Source: Gammaproteobacteria bacterium
GTDB lineage: Bacteria; Pseudomonadota; Gammaproteobacteria; Pseudomonadales; Azotimanducaceae_A
DNA: 64,000 nt
Assembly: GCA_012960755.1 (NCBI GenBank)
Contig: DUAT01000072.1
Span: 244,448 to 308,447, forward strand
Direction: 5' to 3'
The position numbers and the translations under genes were made by a program. The notes beneath the pieces were generated by a model. The model did not search any database. It saw only the letters and a program-made list of their open reading frames with translations, and had not been told where the DNA came from. Positions 44,033 to 55,312 of this stretch are shown piece by piece (within the stretch, counting starts at the first letter, position 1; each line of letters opens with the position of its first letter).

Positions 44033-45295
44033 TTAAGAAAAAAATCTGTTCAAATATTCGTTGACGTCCTGATGATCCAGCGTGACTTGATCACTGTCTT
44101 CTCGAAGTGCTTTCAGCGTGACCGCATTGTGAGCCACTTCATCTTCACCAATAATCAATGCAACTTTCGCATCAGTTATGTTTGCACGCTTCAGTTGCGC
44201 CTTAAATTTACCCTCTCCACAGTGCACGATAATGCGCAGCTTCGGAAATGTGGATCGTAGATCTTCCGCCAGCAACAGCGCAGCCTGTCGGGCCGCATCG
44301 CCTATTGACGCTACATAAATATCTGCCAGCACACTGTGCTTGAAGTTTGATTCCATCATCAACGCAATTCTGTCCATCCCCATTGCAAAACCAACGCCAG
44401 GGGTTGGTTTGCCACCAATCTGTTCCACCAGGCCATCGTAGCGACCACCACCACAAACCGTGCCCTGGGCACCAAGAGAATCAGTCACCCACTCAAACAC
44501 CGTGCGATTGTAGTAATCCAGACCACGTACGATGAACGGGTTAATCGTGTACGCTATGTTGGCTTCGACAAGGGTCTGACATAAACCATCCAGATGCCTG
44601 CGCGAATCATCATCAATATAGTCGCTCAGTATTGGCGCATCTTCCAACAATTCACGTGTCTGCGGTATCTTACTGTCCAGCACACGCAACGGGTTGGTGG
44701 TTAATCGCCGCTGGCTGTCTTCATCCAGCTTGCCCTGAACTGATGTCAGGTACGTCACCAGCGCTTCCCTGTAACTCGTCCTGGATTCGATAGTGCCGAC
44801 GGAATTAAGTTCCAGAGCAACGTCCTCGCTGATGCCCAATGCCTTCCACAGGCGGGCGCACATGAGGAGAATTTCTGCATCTATATCCGGCCCGGGCATG
44901 CCGAAGCACTCGACGCCAAGCTGATCAAACTGCCTGTAGCGCCCTCTTTGCGGCCGCTCATAACGAAACATCTGGCCCTGGTACCAGAACCGCTGGACCT
45001 GGTTAAAGAGCAGACCATGCTGTTGTGCCATCCGCACGCAACCTGCGGTACCCTCGGGACGCAGAGTGACACTCTCGCCATTTCGATCCTCGAAGGTGTA
45101 CATCTCTTTTTCTACAACGTCGGTAGCCTCTCCAACAGCGCGTCTAAACAACTGGGTTGATTCGAGCACCGGCATACCCAGTTCCCGAAAACCGTAACTT
45201 TCAAACACGTCACGGCAAGTGTCCTCTATGGTTCGAAAGACTTCTTTGGTGTCCGGCAGCAGATCCTGCATGCCACGCAATGCCTGGATTTTCAC
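44033..45295 (-). CDS. hisS: Histidyl-tRNA synthetase
   Basis: Class II aminoacyl-tRNA synthetase of 420 residues. It shows the N-terminal KIQALRGMQDLLP, motif 2 (TLRPEGTAGCVR, RFWYQGQMFRYERPQ) and the histidine A motif GLDYYNRTVFEW. GGGRYDGLVEQIGG and a C-terminal anticodon-binding domain follow. The start is GTG at 45295. It is separated from ispG by 10 bases. Confidence 0.98.
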   Translation of the reverse strand: MKIQALRGMQDLLPDTKEVFRTIEDTCRDVFESYGFRELGMPVLESTQLFRRAVGEATDVVEKEMYTFEDRNGESVTLRPEGTAGCVRMAQQHGLLFNQVQRFWYQGQMFRYERPQRGRYRQFDQLGVECFGMPGPDIDAEILLMCARLWKALGISEDVALELNSVGTIESRTSYREALVTYLTSVQGKLDEDSQRRLTTNPLRVLDSKIPQTRELLEDAPILSDYIDDDSRRHLDGLCQTLVEANIAYTINPFIVRGLDYYNRTVFEWVTDSLGAQGTVCGGGRYDGLVEQIGGKPTPGVGFAMGMDRIALMMESNFKHSVLADIYVASIGDAARQAALLLAEDLRSTFPKLRIIVHCGEGKFKAQLKRANITDAKVALIIGEDEVAHNAVTLKALREDSDQVTLDHQDVNEYLNRFFS

Positions 45296-45305
45296 CGCTG
45301 ATCTC

Positions 45306-46409
45306 TCATGAATTATCAGCCTGGGCTTTTAGCCTGTCAGCCACGCGTTGGCGAATCATTTGTTCCAGTTCATCAACCAGATTGGCATTGACGATCTTGT
45401 GATGCGGTTTACCTTCAGAATAAATGAGGTTACTGGGTGACGCACCAGTCAAACCGATATCGGCCTCTTTTGCTTCGCCCGGGCCATTAACAATACAACC
45501 AATGACAGCGACATCAAGCGGTGTGGTGATGTCTTCAACCCGACGTTCCAGTTCGTTGATGGTACTGATCACATCAAAATTCTGCCGCGAACAGCTCGGA
45601 CAAGCAACGAAGTTAATACCTTTACTGCGTAAATGCAGGCTCTTAAGCAGATCAAAGCCAACCTTTATTTCCTCCACCGGATCTGCAGCCAGCGATATTC
45701 TGATGGTGTCACCGATGCCTTCCATCAACAACATGCCCAGACCTACAGCGGATTTTACCGTACCCGACCGCAAGCCACCGGCTTCTGTTATCCCCAGATG
45801 CAAAGGCTGATCTATCTGCGGCGCAATGGTGCGATAGGCATCGACCGCCATAAACACATCCGATGCTTTCAGACTTATCTTGAAATTCTGGAAGTTCTCC
45901 TTGTCCAGCAGGTCAATGTTGCGCATCGCTGACTCAACCATCGCGGTTGAATTCGGTTCCTTGTACTTGCGCAGCAGGTCCTTTCCAAGGGATCCGGCGT
46001 TAACGCCAATCCGGATGGGAATATCATGCTCCCTGGCTGCACTCACCACTGCCTTGACCCGTTCCTGGTTGCCAATGTTGCCAGGATTGATTCGCAAACA
46101 ATCTACCCCGAGTTCTGCAACGCGTAACGCAATCTTGTAGTCAAAATGGATGTCTGCAACCAGCGGCACCTGTACCTGGATACGAATCCTGCCAAACGCT
46201 TCCGCTGCATCCATACTCGGCACAGAGACGCGGACGATATCTGCGCCGACATCTTCAAGGCGACGAATCTGTGCCACAGTGGCCTCAACGTCACAAGTTT
46301 CGGTATTCGTCATACTCTGGACAGCAATCGGCGCATCGCCACCCACGGCAACATTCCCCACCATTATCTGGCGGGACTGTCGACGTTTAATCGTGGATTC
46401 ACCTTTCAC
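45306..46409 (-). CDS. ispG: 4-hydroxy-3-methylbut-2-enyl diphosphate synthase (IspG/GcpE)
   Basis: Penultimate step of the MEP isoprenoid pathway. The 367-residue protein has an N-terminal TIM barrel ([26 protein letters not shown]). The C-terminal [4Fe-4S] domain has C-x2-C in ACPSCSRQ and a third ligand region in [19 protein letters not shown]. The start is GTG at 46409. It needs Fe-S clusters, which the nearby isc operon would supply. Confidence 0.98.
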   Translation of the reverse strand: MKGESTIKRRQSRQIMVGNVAVGGDAPIAVQSMTNTETCDVEATVAQIRRLEDVGADIVRVSVPSMDAAEAFGRIRIQVQVPLVADIHFDYKIALRVAELGVDCLRINPGNIGNQERVKAVVSAAREHDIPIRIGVNAGSLGKDLLRKYKEPNSTAMVESAMRNIDLLDKENFQNFKISLKASDVFMAVDAYRTIAPQIDQPLHLGITEAGGLRSGTVKSAVGLGMLLMEGIGDTIRISLAADPVEEIKVGFDLLKSLHLRSKGINFVACPSCSRQNFDVISTINELERRVEDITTPLDVAVIGCIVNGPGEAKEADIGLTGASPSNLIYSEGKPHHKIVNANLVDELEQMIRQRVADRLKAQADNS

Positions 46410-46413
46410 AAGC

Positions 46414-47517
46414 TTATATTCCTACCCTGACCTTGGCTGTATCGTCGCTTGCGGTGCGACGTGCCAGGTCAATATACCGACCGTTAAATTCCATGGTTAC
46501 CGCAGGTGCTTTGCCGAACAGCACCTCGAACGGTGCCGTACCAAACACTATCAATTCATCACCGAAGCGACCAAGATCTGCAAAAATTGCGTTACCATTG
46601 CCATCTTCTATTTCCAGCCAACATTCGTCGATAAACACAAACTTCAAGGAGTCTTCTCCACCGGCTTCAACGGTGATGTAGTTTATACCGCCCACGGTTT
46701 CCCGCTCGATTGAAACCAGGTCCGGATCGATTTCAATGACGCGTGTATCTAACTCGGTCGGTCCGATGTTTTCACCCTGTGCGAGGATCACACTTTCGGT
46801 ACTGGCCCCTATACCGTCTTCGGCTGGGGTTTCAGTTAAGGTTTCAGTGCTGGTTTCAGTGCTGGTTTCGCTCACACCTCTAATCAGGCTTGAATCATCT
46901 GACTCCAACAGAGTACTCTCGTCAGGCACATTCGGTGCATTGCCAGAACTGAAGACTGCAAGGTCGTTACCCGTATCAACACTCCTGTCTTGATCAACTG
47001 CACCAGCGGGCGAATCTTCAGCAGTCAATGCTGAGCCCTCTCTCAGTAGTGCAGGTTCCTGTGGTGCACTTTCCTGTTGTGTAGTGTCAAAAGACGTTTG
47101 CTCGTTCCGGGACGAGTAAAACCACACCATCATAATAACAATCAACAGAGCCACCAGACCAATGATTCCAGTTTGAAACACCGGGCCGGTGAAATATCTT
47201 GGACTAACGACATCTTTCGGGGCCTTTCTGAAATCAGACGACCTCACGGTTGGTTTCGAATCAGCTTCGAACAGCAGCACCACCTCATCGGCATCGAGCT
47301 TAACCAGTTTGGCATAGGACCGCAGGTAGCCTTTGACGAAGGCCTTTTTAGCGATCTCATCAATTCGGTCTTCATCGATGTAACGAATAAACGCCGGGGT
47401 GAGGTACAGTTCTTTGGCGATATCTTCCTGGGACAAGCTCAAAGACTCTCTTGCCGCCACTAACATGGTCGACGCGGTCACCCTGGGCTGTTCAGGTATG
47501 GAGGCGGCGTCAGTCAC
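46414..47517 (-). CDS. rodZ: Cytoskeleton protein RodZ
   Basis: MreB-binding cell shape protein of 367 residues. A cytoplasmic helix-turn-helix (about 14-75, [19 protein letters not shown]), a membrane helix (about 113-133) and a periplasmic DUF4115 domain at the C-terminus are present. The linker is low in complexity and includes a four-unit 12-bp repeat encoding STET-type peptides. The GTG start at 47517 overlaps the pilW stop (GTGA). Confidence 0.93.
   Translation of the reverse strand: MTDAASIPEQPRVTASTMLVAARESLSLSQEDIAKELYLTPAFIRYIDEDRIDEIAKKAFVKGYLRSYAKLVKLDADEVVLLFEADSKPTVRSSDFRKAPKDVVSPRYFTGPVFQTGIIGLVALLIVIMMVWFYSSRNEQTSFDTTQQESAPQEPALLREGSALTAEDSPAGAVDQDRSVDTGNDLAVFSSGNAPNVPDESTLLESDDSSLIRGVSETSTETSTETLTETPAEDGIGASTESVILAQGENIGPTELDTRVIEIDPDLVSIERETVGGINYITVEAGGEDSLKFVFIDECWLEIEDGNGNAIFADLGRFGDELIVFGTAPFEVLFGKAPAVTMEFNGRYIDLARRTASDDTAKVRVGI
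46828..46875. repeat. 12-bp tandem repeat in rodZ
   Basis: Four 12-bp units (GGTTTCAGTTAA, two of GGTTTCAGTGCT, then GGTTTCGCTCAC) encode repeated Ser-Thr-Glu-Thr in the periplasmic linker of RodZ. Confidence 0.9.
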
Positions 47518-48287
47518 TTAATGAACCTCTCGTATTCGCGAGCCTGCGCTGTATAGGGAAAGACATTTCGTAACGTCAAAGAACAGCTTGCATTTTCATC
47601 TGGTTTGTCGAAGACGACGGCTAATTTTACACACAACAGCAGACTTCGGGCTGACTGGGACGAACCCGAGATGTGTCGGCGATAGTAACTTCTTGATTCA
47701 ACGAACTCTTTTTGAGAGTAACGAATCTCTGCCAGCTCCAGCAATGCCCGGGGCTGTCTGGGATTCAACTGGGTAGCCCGGAGAAATGCCATTTGTGCTT
47801 CATCGGTATTACCCAGCTTGTTGTGACAAACTCCGAGGTTTTCGAACACCAGGGCGCGATTCTGGTACAAGCGGTCGTCCGCAGCAATGATCAGGTGCTC
47901 AATAGCTTCTTCATATCGTCCCTCGCCATACAAAAAGGCACCGTAGGTATTCTGGGCCTGGGTAAAGTATCGATCCTGTGAAATGGCCCTTTTAAAATGG
48001 GTCTCAGCAAGATCATAGTCACCCTCGATCTGGAACAATCGCCCCATGGCGTGATGCGCCTTGGCGGATTTTGGATCGAGATTCAGTGCTTTCGTTAGAT
48101 TTTCTTTGGCGCGAGCGTATTCACCATTGCGGATGTATCCAATGCCCAGATCAATATACGCCTGGAGTTGCTTTTCCGGGTCTGCTTTTCTGTTGGGACC
48201 GGTGACTTCTGTGACACAGCTGCTTAGCAGCACGGCAAGACTAACAACAGTGCAAACAAAAACACCTCTTCCAGGCATCTGCCTCAT
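47514..48287 (-). CDS. pilW: Type IV pilus biogenesis lipoprotein PilW/PilF
   Basis: The 257-residue protein has a lipoprotein signal peptide with lipobox LLSSC (Cys24). About six TPR repeats follow (AYIDLGIGYIRNGEYARAKE, AHHAMGRLFQIEGDYDLAE). Members pilot the PilQ secretin to the outer membrane. It sits between rlmN and rodZ, the conserved place, and suggests that the organism has type IV pili. Confidence 0.92.
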   Translation of the reverse strand: MRQMPGRGVFVCTVVSLAVLLSSCVTEVTGPNRKADPEKQLQAYIDLGIGYIRNGEYARAKENLTKALNLDPKSAKAHHAMGRLFQIEGDYDLAETHFKRAISQDRYFTQAQNTYGAFLYGEGRYEEAIEHLIIAADDRLYQNRALVFENLGVCHNKLGNTDEAQMAFLRATQLNPRQPRALLELAEIRYSQKEFVESRSYYRRHISGSSQSARSLLLCVKLAVVFDKPDENASCSLTLRNVFPYTAQAREYERFIK

Positions 48288-49400
48288 CTATAGGGCTCCA
48301 GTCGCAATACGACGGTACTTTTCCTGACGCCGGGTCCTATCCTTGACCTCGCCGACCAGCTGGCCGCATGCGGCATTAATGTCTTCGCCACGAGTGGTCC
48401 GAACAGTGACATTGTAACCTGCCTTTATCAACCGATCCTGGAATGCCCGTACAGCAATGAAGCCGGGGCGTTTGTAATCGGAACCCGGGAATGGGTTGAA
48501 CGGGATCAGATTGATCTTGCAGGGGAAATTTTTAAGCAGCGTCGCCAGTTCAGCGGCATGTTCCGGCTGATCGTTGACGGCATTGATCAAGGTATATTCA
48601 ACAGTGATGGTGCGCTTTTCTCCCAGGTTCTGCGCGTATTGCCTGCATGCCTCCAACAATTCAGCAATGGGGTACTTCCTGTTAACAGGTACCAGTTGAT
48701 TGCGTAGTTCATCATTTGGCGCATGCAGTGAAATCGCCAGGGAAGCATCTGTCGTTTCTTTCAATTTGTAGATACCCGGCACGACCCCTGCGGTGGAAAT
48801 CGTCACTTTTCGTTTTGATATACCGTAACCAAGATCATCCATCATGATGTCGACCGCGGCAGTGACATTGTCAACGTTCAGCAGGGGCTCACCCATGCCC
48901 ATCAAAACAACATTGGTGACGGCACGTTTTCTGTCCGGGTATGCCTTCTGCAGTACTTTCCTGGCAATCCGAACCTGGCCAACAATTTCGGATGCCGTCA
49001 AATTGCTGTTGAAGCCCTGTTTACCAGTTGAGCAAAAACTGCAATCAAGGGCGCAGCCCACCTGGGAAGACACACACAAGGTGCCCCGACCATCTTCAGG
49101 TATAAATACGGTTTCCACCGCGCTACCAGATTCAGAACGCATCAGCCATTTACGCGTCCCGTCTTTTGATACTCGTTCGGTAATAATTTCCGGCTCACGG
49201 ATTTCACCCATTGCCTCGAACTGGTTGCGAAGTTTCTGACTGATATCAGACATCTGCTGAAAGTCATCAAGATAACGATGATGAATCCACTTCATAATCT
49301 GCGGGACACGGTAGGGTTTCTCACCAAGCTTTAGTAGCAGCGCTCCAAGTTGTTGCTGGGACAAGCCCAGAAAATTGATCCTGGCGGTATTTTCGGTCAT
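48288..49400 (-). CDS. rlmN: Dual-specificity rRNA/tRNA methyltransferase RlmN
   Basis: Radical SAM enzyme making m2A2503 in 23S rRNA and m2A37 in some tRNAs. The 370-residue protein has the CX3CX2C cluster motif (CALDCSFC) followed by STGKQGF. The two catalytic cysteine regions are also present, including the C-terminal [16 protein letters not shown]. Confidence 0.97.
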   Translation of the reverse strand: MTENTARINFLGLSQQQLGALLLKLGEKPYRVPQIMKWIHHRYLDDFQQMSDISQKLRNQFEAMGEIREPEIITERVSKDGTRKWLMRSESGSAVETVFIPEDGRGTLCVSSQVGCALDCSFCSTGKQGFNSNLTASEIVGQVRIARKVLQKAYPDRKRAVTNVVLMGMGEPLLNVDNVTAAVDIMMDDLGYGISKRKVTISTAGVVPGIYKLKETTDASLAISLHAPNDELRNQLVPVNRKYPIAELLEACRQYAQNLGEKRTITVEYTLINAVNDQPEHAAELATLLKNFPCKINLIPFNPFPGSDYKRPGFIAVRAFQDRLIKAGYNVTVRTTRGEDINAACGQLVGEVKDRTRRQEKYRRIATGAL

Positions 49401-49403
49401 TAA

Positions 49404-49829
49404 TTATCTTTCGCAGATTTGGTCTTCAGTAAAGAAATAGGCAATTTCACGTGCTGCAGTATCCGTTGCATCAGAACCGTGAACCGCGTTGGCGGTAAAA
49501 GAGTCTGCAAAGTCAGCCCGTATTGTGCCTGCATCCGCTTCTTTCGGATTAGTTGCACCCATTAGTTCACGATTTTTAAGAACGGCATTTTCTCCCTTGA
49601 GTACCTGTACTACGACAGGACCGGAGGTCATAAATTCAACCAATTCGCCATAAAACGGCTTTCCCTCGTGCTCCGCGTAGAAGCCCTGGGCTTCTTTCTG
49701 ACTTAAATGGACCATTCTGGAGGCGACCACCTGCAAACCCGCCTTCTCAAAGCGAGACACAATGTCGCCAATCGCGTTTTTTGCGACCGCATTGGGTTTG
49801 ATGATGGAAAAGGTCTTTTCAACCGCCAT
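49404..49829 (-). CDS. ndk: Nucleoside diphosphate kinase
   Basis: Transfers gamma-phosphate between NTPs and NDPs through a phosphohistidine. The 141-residue protein has the active-site NAVHGSDAT with H117, and [11 protein letters not shown] near the N-terminus. It is three bases from rlmN. Upstream is the end of the isc operon. Confidence 0.98.
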   Translation of the reverse strand: MAVEKTFSIIKPNAVAKNAIGDIVSRFEKAGLQVVASRMVHLSQKEAQGFYAEHEGKPFYGELVEFMTSGPVVVQVLKGENAVLKNRELMGATNPKEADAGTIRADFADSFTANAVHGSDATDTAAREIAYFFTEDQICER

Positions 49830-49902
49830 AACTTCTTTACTCCTGAGTACTCTTATTTAGAGATATTTAATATCAAGCTTTGAACTAGAACTGAATCTAC
49901 TT

Positions 49903-49927
49903 AAAACCCGTGATTATACGCGGGTTT
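49903..49927 (-). terminator. Probable intrinsic terminator between the isc operon and ndk
   Basis: On the minus strand AAACCCG and CGGGTTT form a 7-bp stem with a 10-base loop, followed by another T. The loop contains TATAAT (complement of 49913-49918), which may be the -10 of ndk, so the same sequence could serve both purposes. Confidence 0.5.
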
Positions 49928-50029
49928 AGCCCTGAATTTGTACCGATCCCGATTCCTGTCCACTATGACGCAAACCGGCAAAAGGCGGCGGATTCTAGCG
50001 GTATTTAAGGGTTATTGCGAGGTTCTTGT

Positions 50030-50233
50030 TTAATCTTCGGCTTCCTCGATCCAGGCCGCCTGGATTGCCTCGAGAATCTTCTCGCCGGACCGCTTCGGGT
50101 CATCGTCAAAACCGCCCAATTCCATGACCCAGCGATGCAAATCAGTAAACCTGATACTGATGGGATCAACATCCGGATGGGCCTCATACAATTCGATGGC
50201 AATATCATTCACATCAATCCACTTTAGACTCAT
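50030..50233 (-). CDS. iscX: Fe-S assembly protein IscX
   Basis: Small acidic iron-binding partner of IscS. The 67-residue protein starts MSLKWIDVNDIAIELYEAHP and contains FTDLHRWVMELGGFDDDP, close to E. coli IscX. A frame opening 15 codons upstream is ignored because ATG 50233 matches the family start. It is the last gene of the isc operon. Confidence 0.95.
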   Translation of the reverse strand: MSLKWIDVNDIAIELYEAHPDVDPISIRFTDLHRWVMELGGFDDDPKRSGEKILEAIQAAWIEEAED

Positions 50234-50315
50234 TGTACGGCTCCTCTTTGCATCAGCACGTTCGTGTGCCATTTTCAACGCCGAATTGTGCTAACAGGGG
50301 CTCTTCAGCAGCCTG

Positions 50316-50654
50316 CTAGTGGCTTTCAGACACCTGGTTGATGGTGTATTTCGGTATTTCAATCACCAGATCCTCATCGCCAATTTCCACCTGGCAGCTT
50401 AACCTTGAGTCCGGCTCCAAACCCCAGGCTTTGTCCAACAGGTCGTCTTCGAGTTCTTCTGATTCTTCCAGGGAATCGAATCCTTCACGCAGAATGACGT
50501 GACAGGTTGTGCAGGCACAGGCCATCTCGCACGCATGCTCAATCTCTACGCCATTCGCCAGCGCCAGCTCAATCAGGTTGTCACCTGGTTCTGCATCGAT
50601 CACTATGCCCTCCGGGCACCGTTCCGGGTGGGGCAATATCACTATCTGCGGCAC
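50316..50654 (-). CDS. fdx: ISC-system [2Fe-2S] ferredoxin
   Basis: The electron donor of the ISC machinery. The 112-residue adrenodoxin-type ferredoxin has cluster ligands C42, C48, C51 and C87 (CEMACACTTC and SRLSC). The start is GTG at 50654, overlapping the hscA stop (TAGTG). Confidence 0.95.
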   Translation of the reverse strand: MPQIVILPHPERCPEGIVIDAEPGDNLIELALANGVEIEHACEMACACTTCHVILREGFDSLEESEELEDDLLDKAWGLEPDSRLSCQVEIGDEDLVIEIPKYTINQVSESH

Positions 50655-52573
50655 TACTGTTGCTTCTCCAGTTCGTCAATCCTGTGCCCGGCCAGGGCCA
50701 GTTTCACACTGGCGTCCATTCTTCGTGAGGCAAACTCATCGGAGGCTTTTGAGAGGGCCTCTGTCAGGTCGGTGATTGATCGCGCGGTGTTCTTCGGGCG
50801 TCCTTCACTGCCTTCAGTCTTATCGAGGCCAGCCTGAAGATTTTCAATACTCTGGCGCATGGCGTTGATTTCATCAGCAGACAGCAGGTTCTCTCCATCT
50901 GCCGCAAGGGCGCCGGTGACCGCATCGATAACCCGGACCGCATCGACCCTGGCCTCGGCGACGGAGCGGGTCTGAATATCTTCTTTGGCGTGATCAAACG
51001 ACGATTTCAACATGGCCATCACTTCGTCTTCACTTAAACCATAGGAGGGTTTGACCTCAACCCTTGCTTCTATGCCAGTGCTGAGTTCTCTCGCTGCGAC
51101 CGACAATAAACCATCAGCATCGACCTGGAACATCACACCGATCCTGGCCGCACCCGCAACCATGGGCGGGATACCGCGTAATTCAAAACGTGCCAGTGAC
51201 CGGCAATCTTTCACCAGCTCCCGTTCACCCTGTAATACGTGAATCAACATAGCGGTTTGACCATCCTTGTAGGTCGTAAATTCCTGCGCTTTGGATACCG
51301 GTATGGTGGTATTTCGATCGATGACCTTCTCGACCAGACCACCTATGGTTTCCAAACCCAAAGACAGCGGTAATACATCAAGGAGCAACATCTCATCGTC
51401 GGCTTTGTTGCCAATCAGAATATTCGCCTGAATCGCAGCACCCACAGCCACAACCCGATCAGGGTCGATATTATTCATCGGCTCAAGCTGAAAATAATCG
51501 GTCACCGCATGGGCCACACTGGGCACGCGAGTCGAACCACCCACCAGGACCACACTGTGGATGCTGTCGAGGGCGACACCGGCATCTCGCACGGCGCGGC
51601 GACAGGCTTTTATGGAATCACTCACCAGTGGTGAAATGAGTTCATCAAATGTAGTTCTTGTCAGCACGCCGTCAAATTTGAGCCCGGACATATCAATGTT
51701 GACATCGACCGAGTCATGATCACTTAACGTCTCTTTTATTCTTCTGGCTTCCAGCAGGAGGCTGCGCAATTGACCCGGATTGATCTGGGCCGTGTAGCCT
51801 GACTTTTCAATCAGCCATTCTGCGATGGCCAGGTCGAAGTCATCACCACCCAGGGCAGAGTTGCCACCGGTTGCCAATACTTCAAATACTCCCTTTTTCA
51901 AACGCAGCAGGGATATGTCGAATGTGCCGCCGCCCAGGTCGTAAACCGCAATCACGCCTTCAGCACCGGTATCCAAACCGTAGGCAACAGCCGCCGCAGT
52001 TGGCTCGCTAAGCAGCCTAAGCAGGTTTAAATTGGCAATCGTTGCGGCATCCTTGGTTGCCTGTCGCTGGGCCTCATCAAAATAGGCCGGGACAGTGATG
52101 ACAACACCATCCAGCGAACCGGCAAGGGACTCCTCAGCCCGGGTACTTAAGGCCTGGAGAATTTTTGCCGATGCTTCAACGGGGCTCACCTGGCCACTCA
52201 CCACATTGATCAGTGGCATGCCTGCCTCGGTATTGGTGAAGTCATAGGGCAATTGCGTGCCCAGGGTTTTTACATCCTCGATACCACGACCCATGAGACG
52301 CTTTATCGACAGCAGCGTATTACCAGGGTCTGATCTGGCTGCTGCCAATGCGATTTCACCGACTTGCGTTAAACCATCTTTGAGATAACGCACAACAGAG
52401 GGCAACAAGTGCTCACCGTAGACATCCGGCAGGGTCTGGACTTCCCCACCCCGGTAGCTGGCAATCAGCGAATTTGTTGTACCCAGGTCGATACCTGCGG
52501 CACGTTTACGCAGATGCGGGTCCACGGTCTGGCCGGGTTCGGTTATTTGCAGCAGTGCCATGTGCAGCGCCAT
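50654..52573 (-). CDS. hscA: Fe-S cluster assembly chaperone HscA
   Basis: Specialised Hsp70 that releases clusters from IscU with HscB. The 639-residue protein has an ATPase domain ([39 protein letters not shown]) and a substrate-binding domain with C-terminal helical lid. A 10-bp repeat lies just upstream. ATG 52573 is used; ATG 52561 is an alternative. Confidence 0.97.
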   Translation of the reverse strand: MALHMALLQITEPGQTVDPHLRKRAAGIDLGTTNSLIASYRGGEVQTLPDVYGEHLLPSVVRYLKDGLTQVGEIALAAARSDPGNTLLSIKRLMGRGIEDVKTLGTQLPYDFTNTEAGMPLINVVSGQVSPVEASAKILQALSTRAEESLAGSLDGVVITVPAYFDEAQRQATKDAATIANLNLLRLLSEPTAAAVAYGLDTGAEGVIAVYDLGGGTFDISLLRLKKGVFEVLATGGNSALGGDDFDLAIAEWLIEKSGYTAQINPGQLRSLLLEARRIKETLSDHDSVDVNIDMSGLKFDGVLTRTTFDELISPLVSDSIKACRRAVRDAGVALDSIHSVVLVGGSTRVPSVAHAVTDYFQLEPMNNIDPDRVVAVGAAIQANILIGNKADDEMLLLDVLPLSLGLETIGGLVEKVIDRNTTIPVSKAQEFTTYKDGQTAMLIHVLQGERELVKDCRSLARFELRGIPPMVAGAARIGVMFQVDADGLLSVAARELSTGIEARVEVKPSYGLSEDEVMAMLKSSFDHAKEDIQTRSVAEARVDAVRVIDAVTGALAADGENLLSADEINAMRQSIENLQAGLDKTEGSEGRPKNTARSITDLTEALSKASDEFASRRMDASVKLALAGHRIDELEKQQ

Positions 52574-52600
52574 GTTTGTTCTGTCAGCATTTATCAGTCA

Positions 52601-52630
52601 ACTCTTGTTAGCTCTTGTCAGCTTTTGTTA
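52601..52630. repeat. 10-bp tandem repeat between hscB and hscA
   Basis: Three 10-bp units (ACTCTTGTTA, GCTCTTGTCA, GCTTTTGTTA) lie in the 54-bp hscB-hscA spacer. Confidence 0.75.
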
Positions 52631-53215
52631 ATAGCCCAATAACTTTTCTTCCAGGTGATCTGCAGCGATAAGTAGTTTGTTAACAAACTGCATCTCGTAA
52701 ACCGTGTGTTCGGCGGGTGACTCCTTTTTCCCGGCGCCTTCAGATTGCGCGGCATCCGATCCTACGAATTGCGTGCCGAATCTCGTTAACAGCGCTGACA
52801 TGGTCTGGCCGATGCGCTGTTTGTAATCATCCAGCAGTGCCAGTGCCGCCTCACCTTTTGATTCTATGTCTTCCAGTTCTTCCCTTAACTCGATCTGCTC
52901 CAGTAAAAACACCGGGTCCAGTATCGGGTTCGATTCGATCTTTATGCCATTGAGTTCCAGTAAATATATTGCTCTGGACAAAGGCACCCTGAGGGTGTTG
53001 TAAGCCGAATTAATCTGCGTTGCCCATTGCATCGAGAGTCTTTTTTCATGTTCTGTCGCGTTGGCGAATTTATCAGGATGAACACTTAACTGAAGCTCAC
53101 GATAGCGCTCGGACAGTGCATCAGGATCAACCTGGAAATCGACCTCAAACTGAAAAATCTCGAAATAGTTTTGTTTGAAGTCCGCGGTGTCAAACGTAGT
53201 TGATTCTTTGGTCAA
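52628..53215 (-). CDS. hscB: Fe-S cluster assembly co-chaperone HscB
   Basis: J-protein that presents IscU to HscA. The 195-residue protein has an N-terminal J-domain with HPD in LSVHPDKFANA and a C-terminal IscU-binding three-helix region (FLLEQIELREELEDIE). The start appears to be TTG at 53215. It lies within a three-fold 20-bp repeat, which complicates choice of start; the family sequence begins near NYFEIFQ, about 14 residues in. Confidence 0.93.
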   Translation of the reverse strand: MTKESTTFDTADFKQNYFEIFQFEVDFQVDPDALSERYRELQLSVHPDKFANATEHEKRLSMQWATQINSAYNTLRVPLSRAIYLLELNGIKIESNPILDPVFLLEQIELREELEDIESKGEAALALLDDYKQRIGQTMSALLTRFGTQFVGSDAAQSEGAGKKESPAEHTVYEMQFVNKLLIAADHLEEKLLGY

Positions 53216-53261
53216 GGGCTGGATCTTTAGTCAAGGGGTTGAATCTTTCGTCAGGGTATCT
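53202..53261. repeat. 20-bp degenerate tandem repeat spanning the hscB start
   Basis: Three 20-bp units (GATTCTTTGGTCAAGGGCTG, GATCTTTAGTCAAGGGGTTG, AATCTTTCGTCAGGGTATCT) run across the hscB start codon. The start-codon region itself is thus duplicated upstream. Confidence 0.8.
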
Positions 53262-53322
53262 GTCACAATATTGGATGGACACTGGATTCGGCAGCTTAGC
53301 TGGTAAAGCAGCCTGAGTGGCC

Positions 53323-53646
53323 CTATACCGTAAAGCTCTCACCGCAACCGCATTCATTTTGCACATTCGGGTTCTTGAACTCGAAGCCTTCGTTGAGGCC
53401 CTTTTTTACATAATCCATTTCGGTGCCATCGATGTAAACCAGGCTTTTGGGGTCAACGAAGACATCAACACCCAGGCATTCGAACTTGAGATCCTCGACT
53501 AAGGGTTCGTCAACCGGCTCTATGACATACATCAGGCCGGAACAACCAGTGGTTTTCACCGCAAGCCGGATACCCACACCCTTGCCACGAGAACCAAGGT
53601 AGTCATTAACATGTGCTGCTGCTTCTTTTGTGAGGCTAATCCCCAT
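53323..53646 (-). CDS. iscA: A-type Fe-S carrier IscA
   Basis: The 107-residue protein has the three conserved cysteines C35, C99 and C101 ([14 protein letters not shown]), at the same positions as E. coli IscA. An open frame of 22 codons upstream is ignored because ATG 53646 matches the family start. It lies between iscU and hscB. Confidence 0.96.
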   Translation of the reverse strand: MGISLTKEAAAHVNDYLGSRGKGVGIRLAVKTTGCSGLMYVIEPVDEPLVEDLKFECLGVDVFVDPKSLVYIDGTEMDYVKKGLNEGFEFKNPNVQNECGCGESFTV

Positions 53647-53659
53647 TGTTTTTAAATCC

Positions 53660-54076
53660 TTACCCTTCTGCCAGCTGAGGAACGACATCTGCCTGTTCAT
53701 CGTTCTTTTCACGAAAATCTTTTATGGCTGCCTTGATGGCGTCTTCTGCCAGTACGGAACAGTGTATTTTTACCGGTGGTAATGCCAGCTCTTCTGCTAT
53801 TTGAGTATTCTTGATGGAACCTGCTTCATCCAGCGTTCGCCCCTTAACCCATTCGGTCAGCAGTGAACTTGATGCAATAGCAGAACCACAGCCATAAGTC
53901 TTGAACTTGGCATCTTCGATAACGCCATCTTCACCGACCTTGATCTGCAGGCGCATCACGTCACCACAAGCCGGGGCACCCACCATACCGGTGCCGACAT
54001 TTTCATCTGCGACATCCATCTTGCCCACATTCCTGGGATTTTCGTAATGATCCAACACCTTGTCACTGTATGCCAT
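53660..54076 (-). CDS. iscU: Fe-S cluster scaffold IscU
   Basis: The 138-residue scaffold has all ligands: C37 and D39 (APACGD), C63 (YGCGSA), H105 and C106 ([10 protein letters not shown]). The HscA-binding LPPVK motif is at 99-103. A short acidic tail extends beyond the E. coli length. Confidence 0.98.
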   Translation of the reverse strand: MAYSDKVLDHYENPRNVGKMDVADENVGTGMVGAPACGDVMRLQIKVGEDGVIEDAKFKTYGCGSAIASSSLLTEWVKGRTLDEAGSIKNTQIAEELALPPVKIHCSVLAEDAIKAAIKDFREKNDEQADVVPQLAEG

Positions 54077-54097
54077 GTCGATGCTCCAACAATCTAT

Positions 54098-55312
54098 TTA
54101 ATGTGCGGCCCACTCGATACTATCGAGATCAACGCCATCTTTGTACATATCCCACAAGGGAGAGAGGTCTCTCAACTTTTCTACCGCGTTATGCAGTCTA
54201 TCAATGGCCACATCAATATTTTCTTCAGTAGTAAAACGGCCAATCGAAAACCTGAGTGAGCTATGAGCCATTTCGTCATTCAGGCCCAGCGCACGCAGCA
54301 CATAAGAGGGTTCAAGACTGGCGGAAGTACAAGCGGAGCCAGACGATACAGCAAGCTCACTCAACGACATGATAAGCGACTCACCTTCAACAAAGTTAAA
54401 ACTCACATTCAGAATACCCGGCACCCGATGTTCCGTACTGCCGTTAACATACACTTCTTCCATGTCGCTCAAACCGTCCCACAACCGCTGGCGCAATGCC
54501 GTGATGCGCCTGCTCTCTTCGTGTATTTCTTCCTTTGCAATTCGAAACGCCTCGCCCATACCGACCAACTGGTGCGTCGCCAATGTACCGGAACGCATAC
54601 CACGTTCATGACCACCGCCGTGAATCTGTGCTTCGAGCCTGACACGGGGTTTGCGCCGAACAAACAGAACGCCAACACCCTTGGGCCCGTATATCTTGTG
54701 GGCGGAAAAGGACATCAGGTCGATCTTCATTTCTGTGAGGTCAATATCAAGCTTACCGGCACTCTGTGCGGCATCAACATGGAAGAATACTTTACGTGCC
54801 CGGCAGACCTCACCGATTGCAGCGATATCGTTAACGACGCCAATCTCGTTGTTCACATGCATGATGGAAACCAGCACCGTATCGTCACGGATCGCGGCAG
54901 CGACCTGTTGCGGCTGGATAAGACCGTCAGAATCCGGGTCAAGATAGGTGACTTCAAACCCTTCACGCTCCAGATGGCGACAGGTATCAAGCACGGCTTT
55001 GTGTTCAATTTTGGAGGTGATGATGTGCTTGCCCCTGCTCTGGTAGAAATGAGCAATACCCTTGATGGCAAGGTTGTCAGATTCAGTTGCGCCTGAGGTC
55101 CAGACGATTTCTCTCGGGTCCGCACCGATCAGGTCCGCGACCTGGCGGCGGGCAATCTCTACTGCTTCCTCTGCCTCCCAGCCAAACTTATGAGAACGGC
55201 TGGCCGGATTACCAAAATTGCCTTCTGCCAACAGGCAATCGCTCATTTTCTGGGCGACGCGCGGATCCACTGGCGTGGTGGCAGCATAGTCAAAATAAAT
55301 AGGGGATGTCAT
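54098..55312 (-). CDS. iscS: Cysteine desulfurase IscS
   Basis: PLP enzyme that supplies sulfur for clusters, tRNA thiolation and other pathways. The 404-residue protein has the PLP lysine K206 ([11 protein letters not shown]) and active-site C328 ([10 protein letters not shown]), at the E. coli positions. Its ATG overlaps the iscR stop (ATGA). Confidence 0.98.
   Translation of the reverse strand: MTSPIYFDYAATTPVDPRVAQKMSDCLLAEGNFGNPASRSHKFGWEAEEAVEIARRQVADLIGADPREIVWTSGATESDNLAIKGIAHFYQSRGKHIITSKIEHKAVLDTCRHLEREGFEVTYLDPDSDGLIQPQQVAAAIRDDTVLVSIMHVNNEIGVVNDIAAIGEVCRARKVFFHVDAAQSAGKLDIDLTEMKIDLMSFSAHKIYGPKGVGVLFVRRKPRVRLEAQIHGGGHERGMRSGTLATHQLVGMGEAFRIAKEEIHEESRRITALRQRLWDGLSDMEEVYVNGSTEHRVPGILNVSFNFVEGESLIMSLSELAVSSGSACTSASLEPSYVLRALGLNDEMAHSSLRFSIGRFTTEENIDVAIDRLHNAVEKLRDLSPLWDMYKDGVDLDSIEWAAH

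Noticed and set aside
54263..55096. 277-codon plus-strand frame opposite iscS
   Set aside because: It is antisense to the clearly functional iscS, shows no family features and has the composition expected of a shadow frame.
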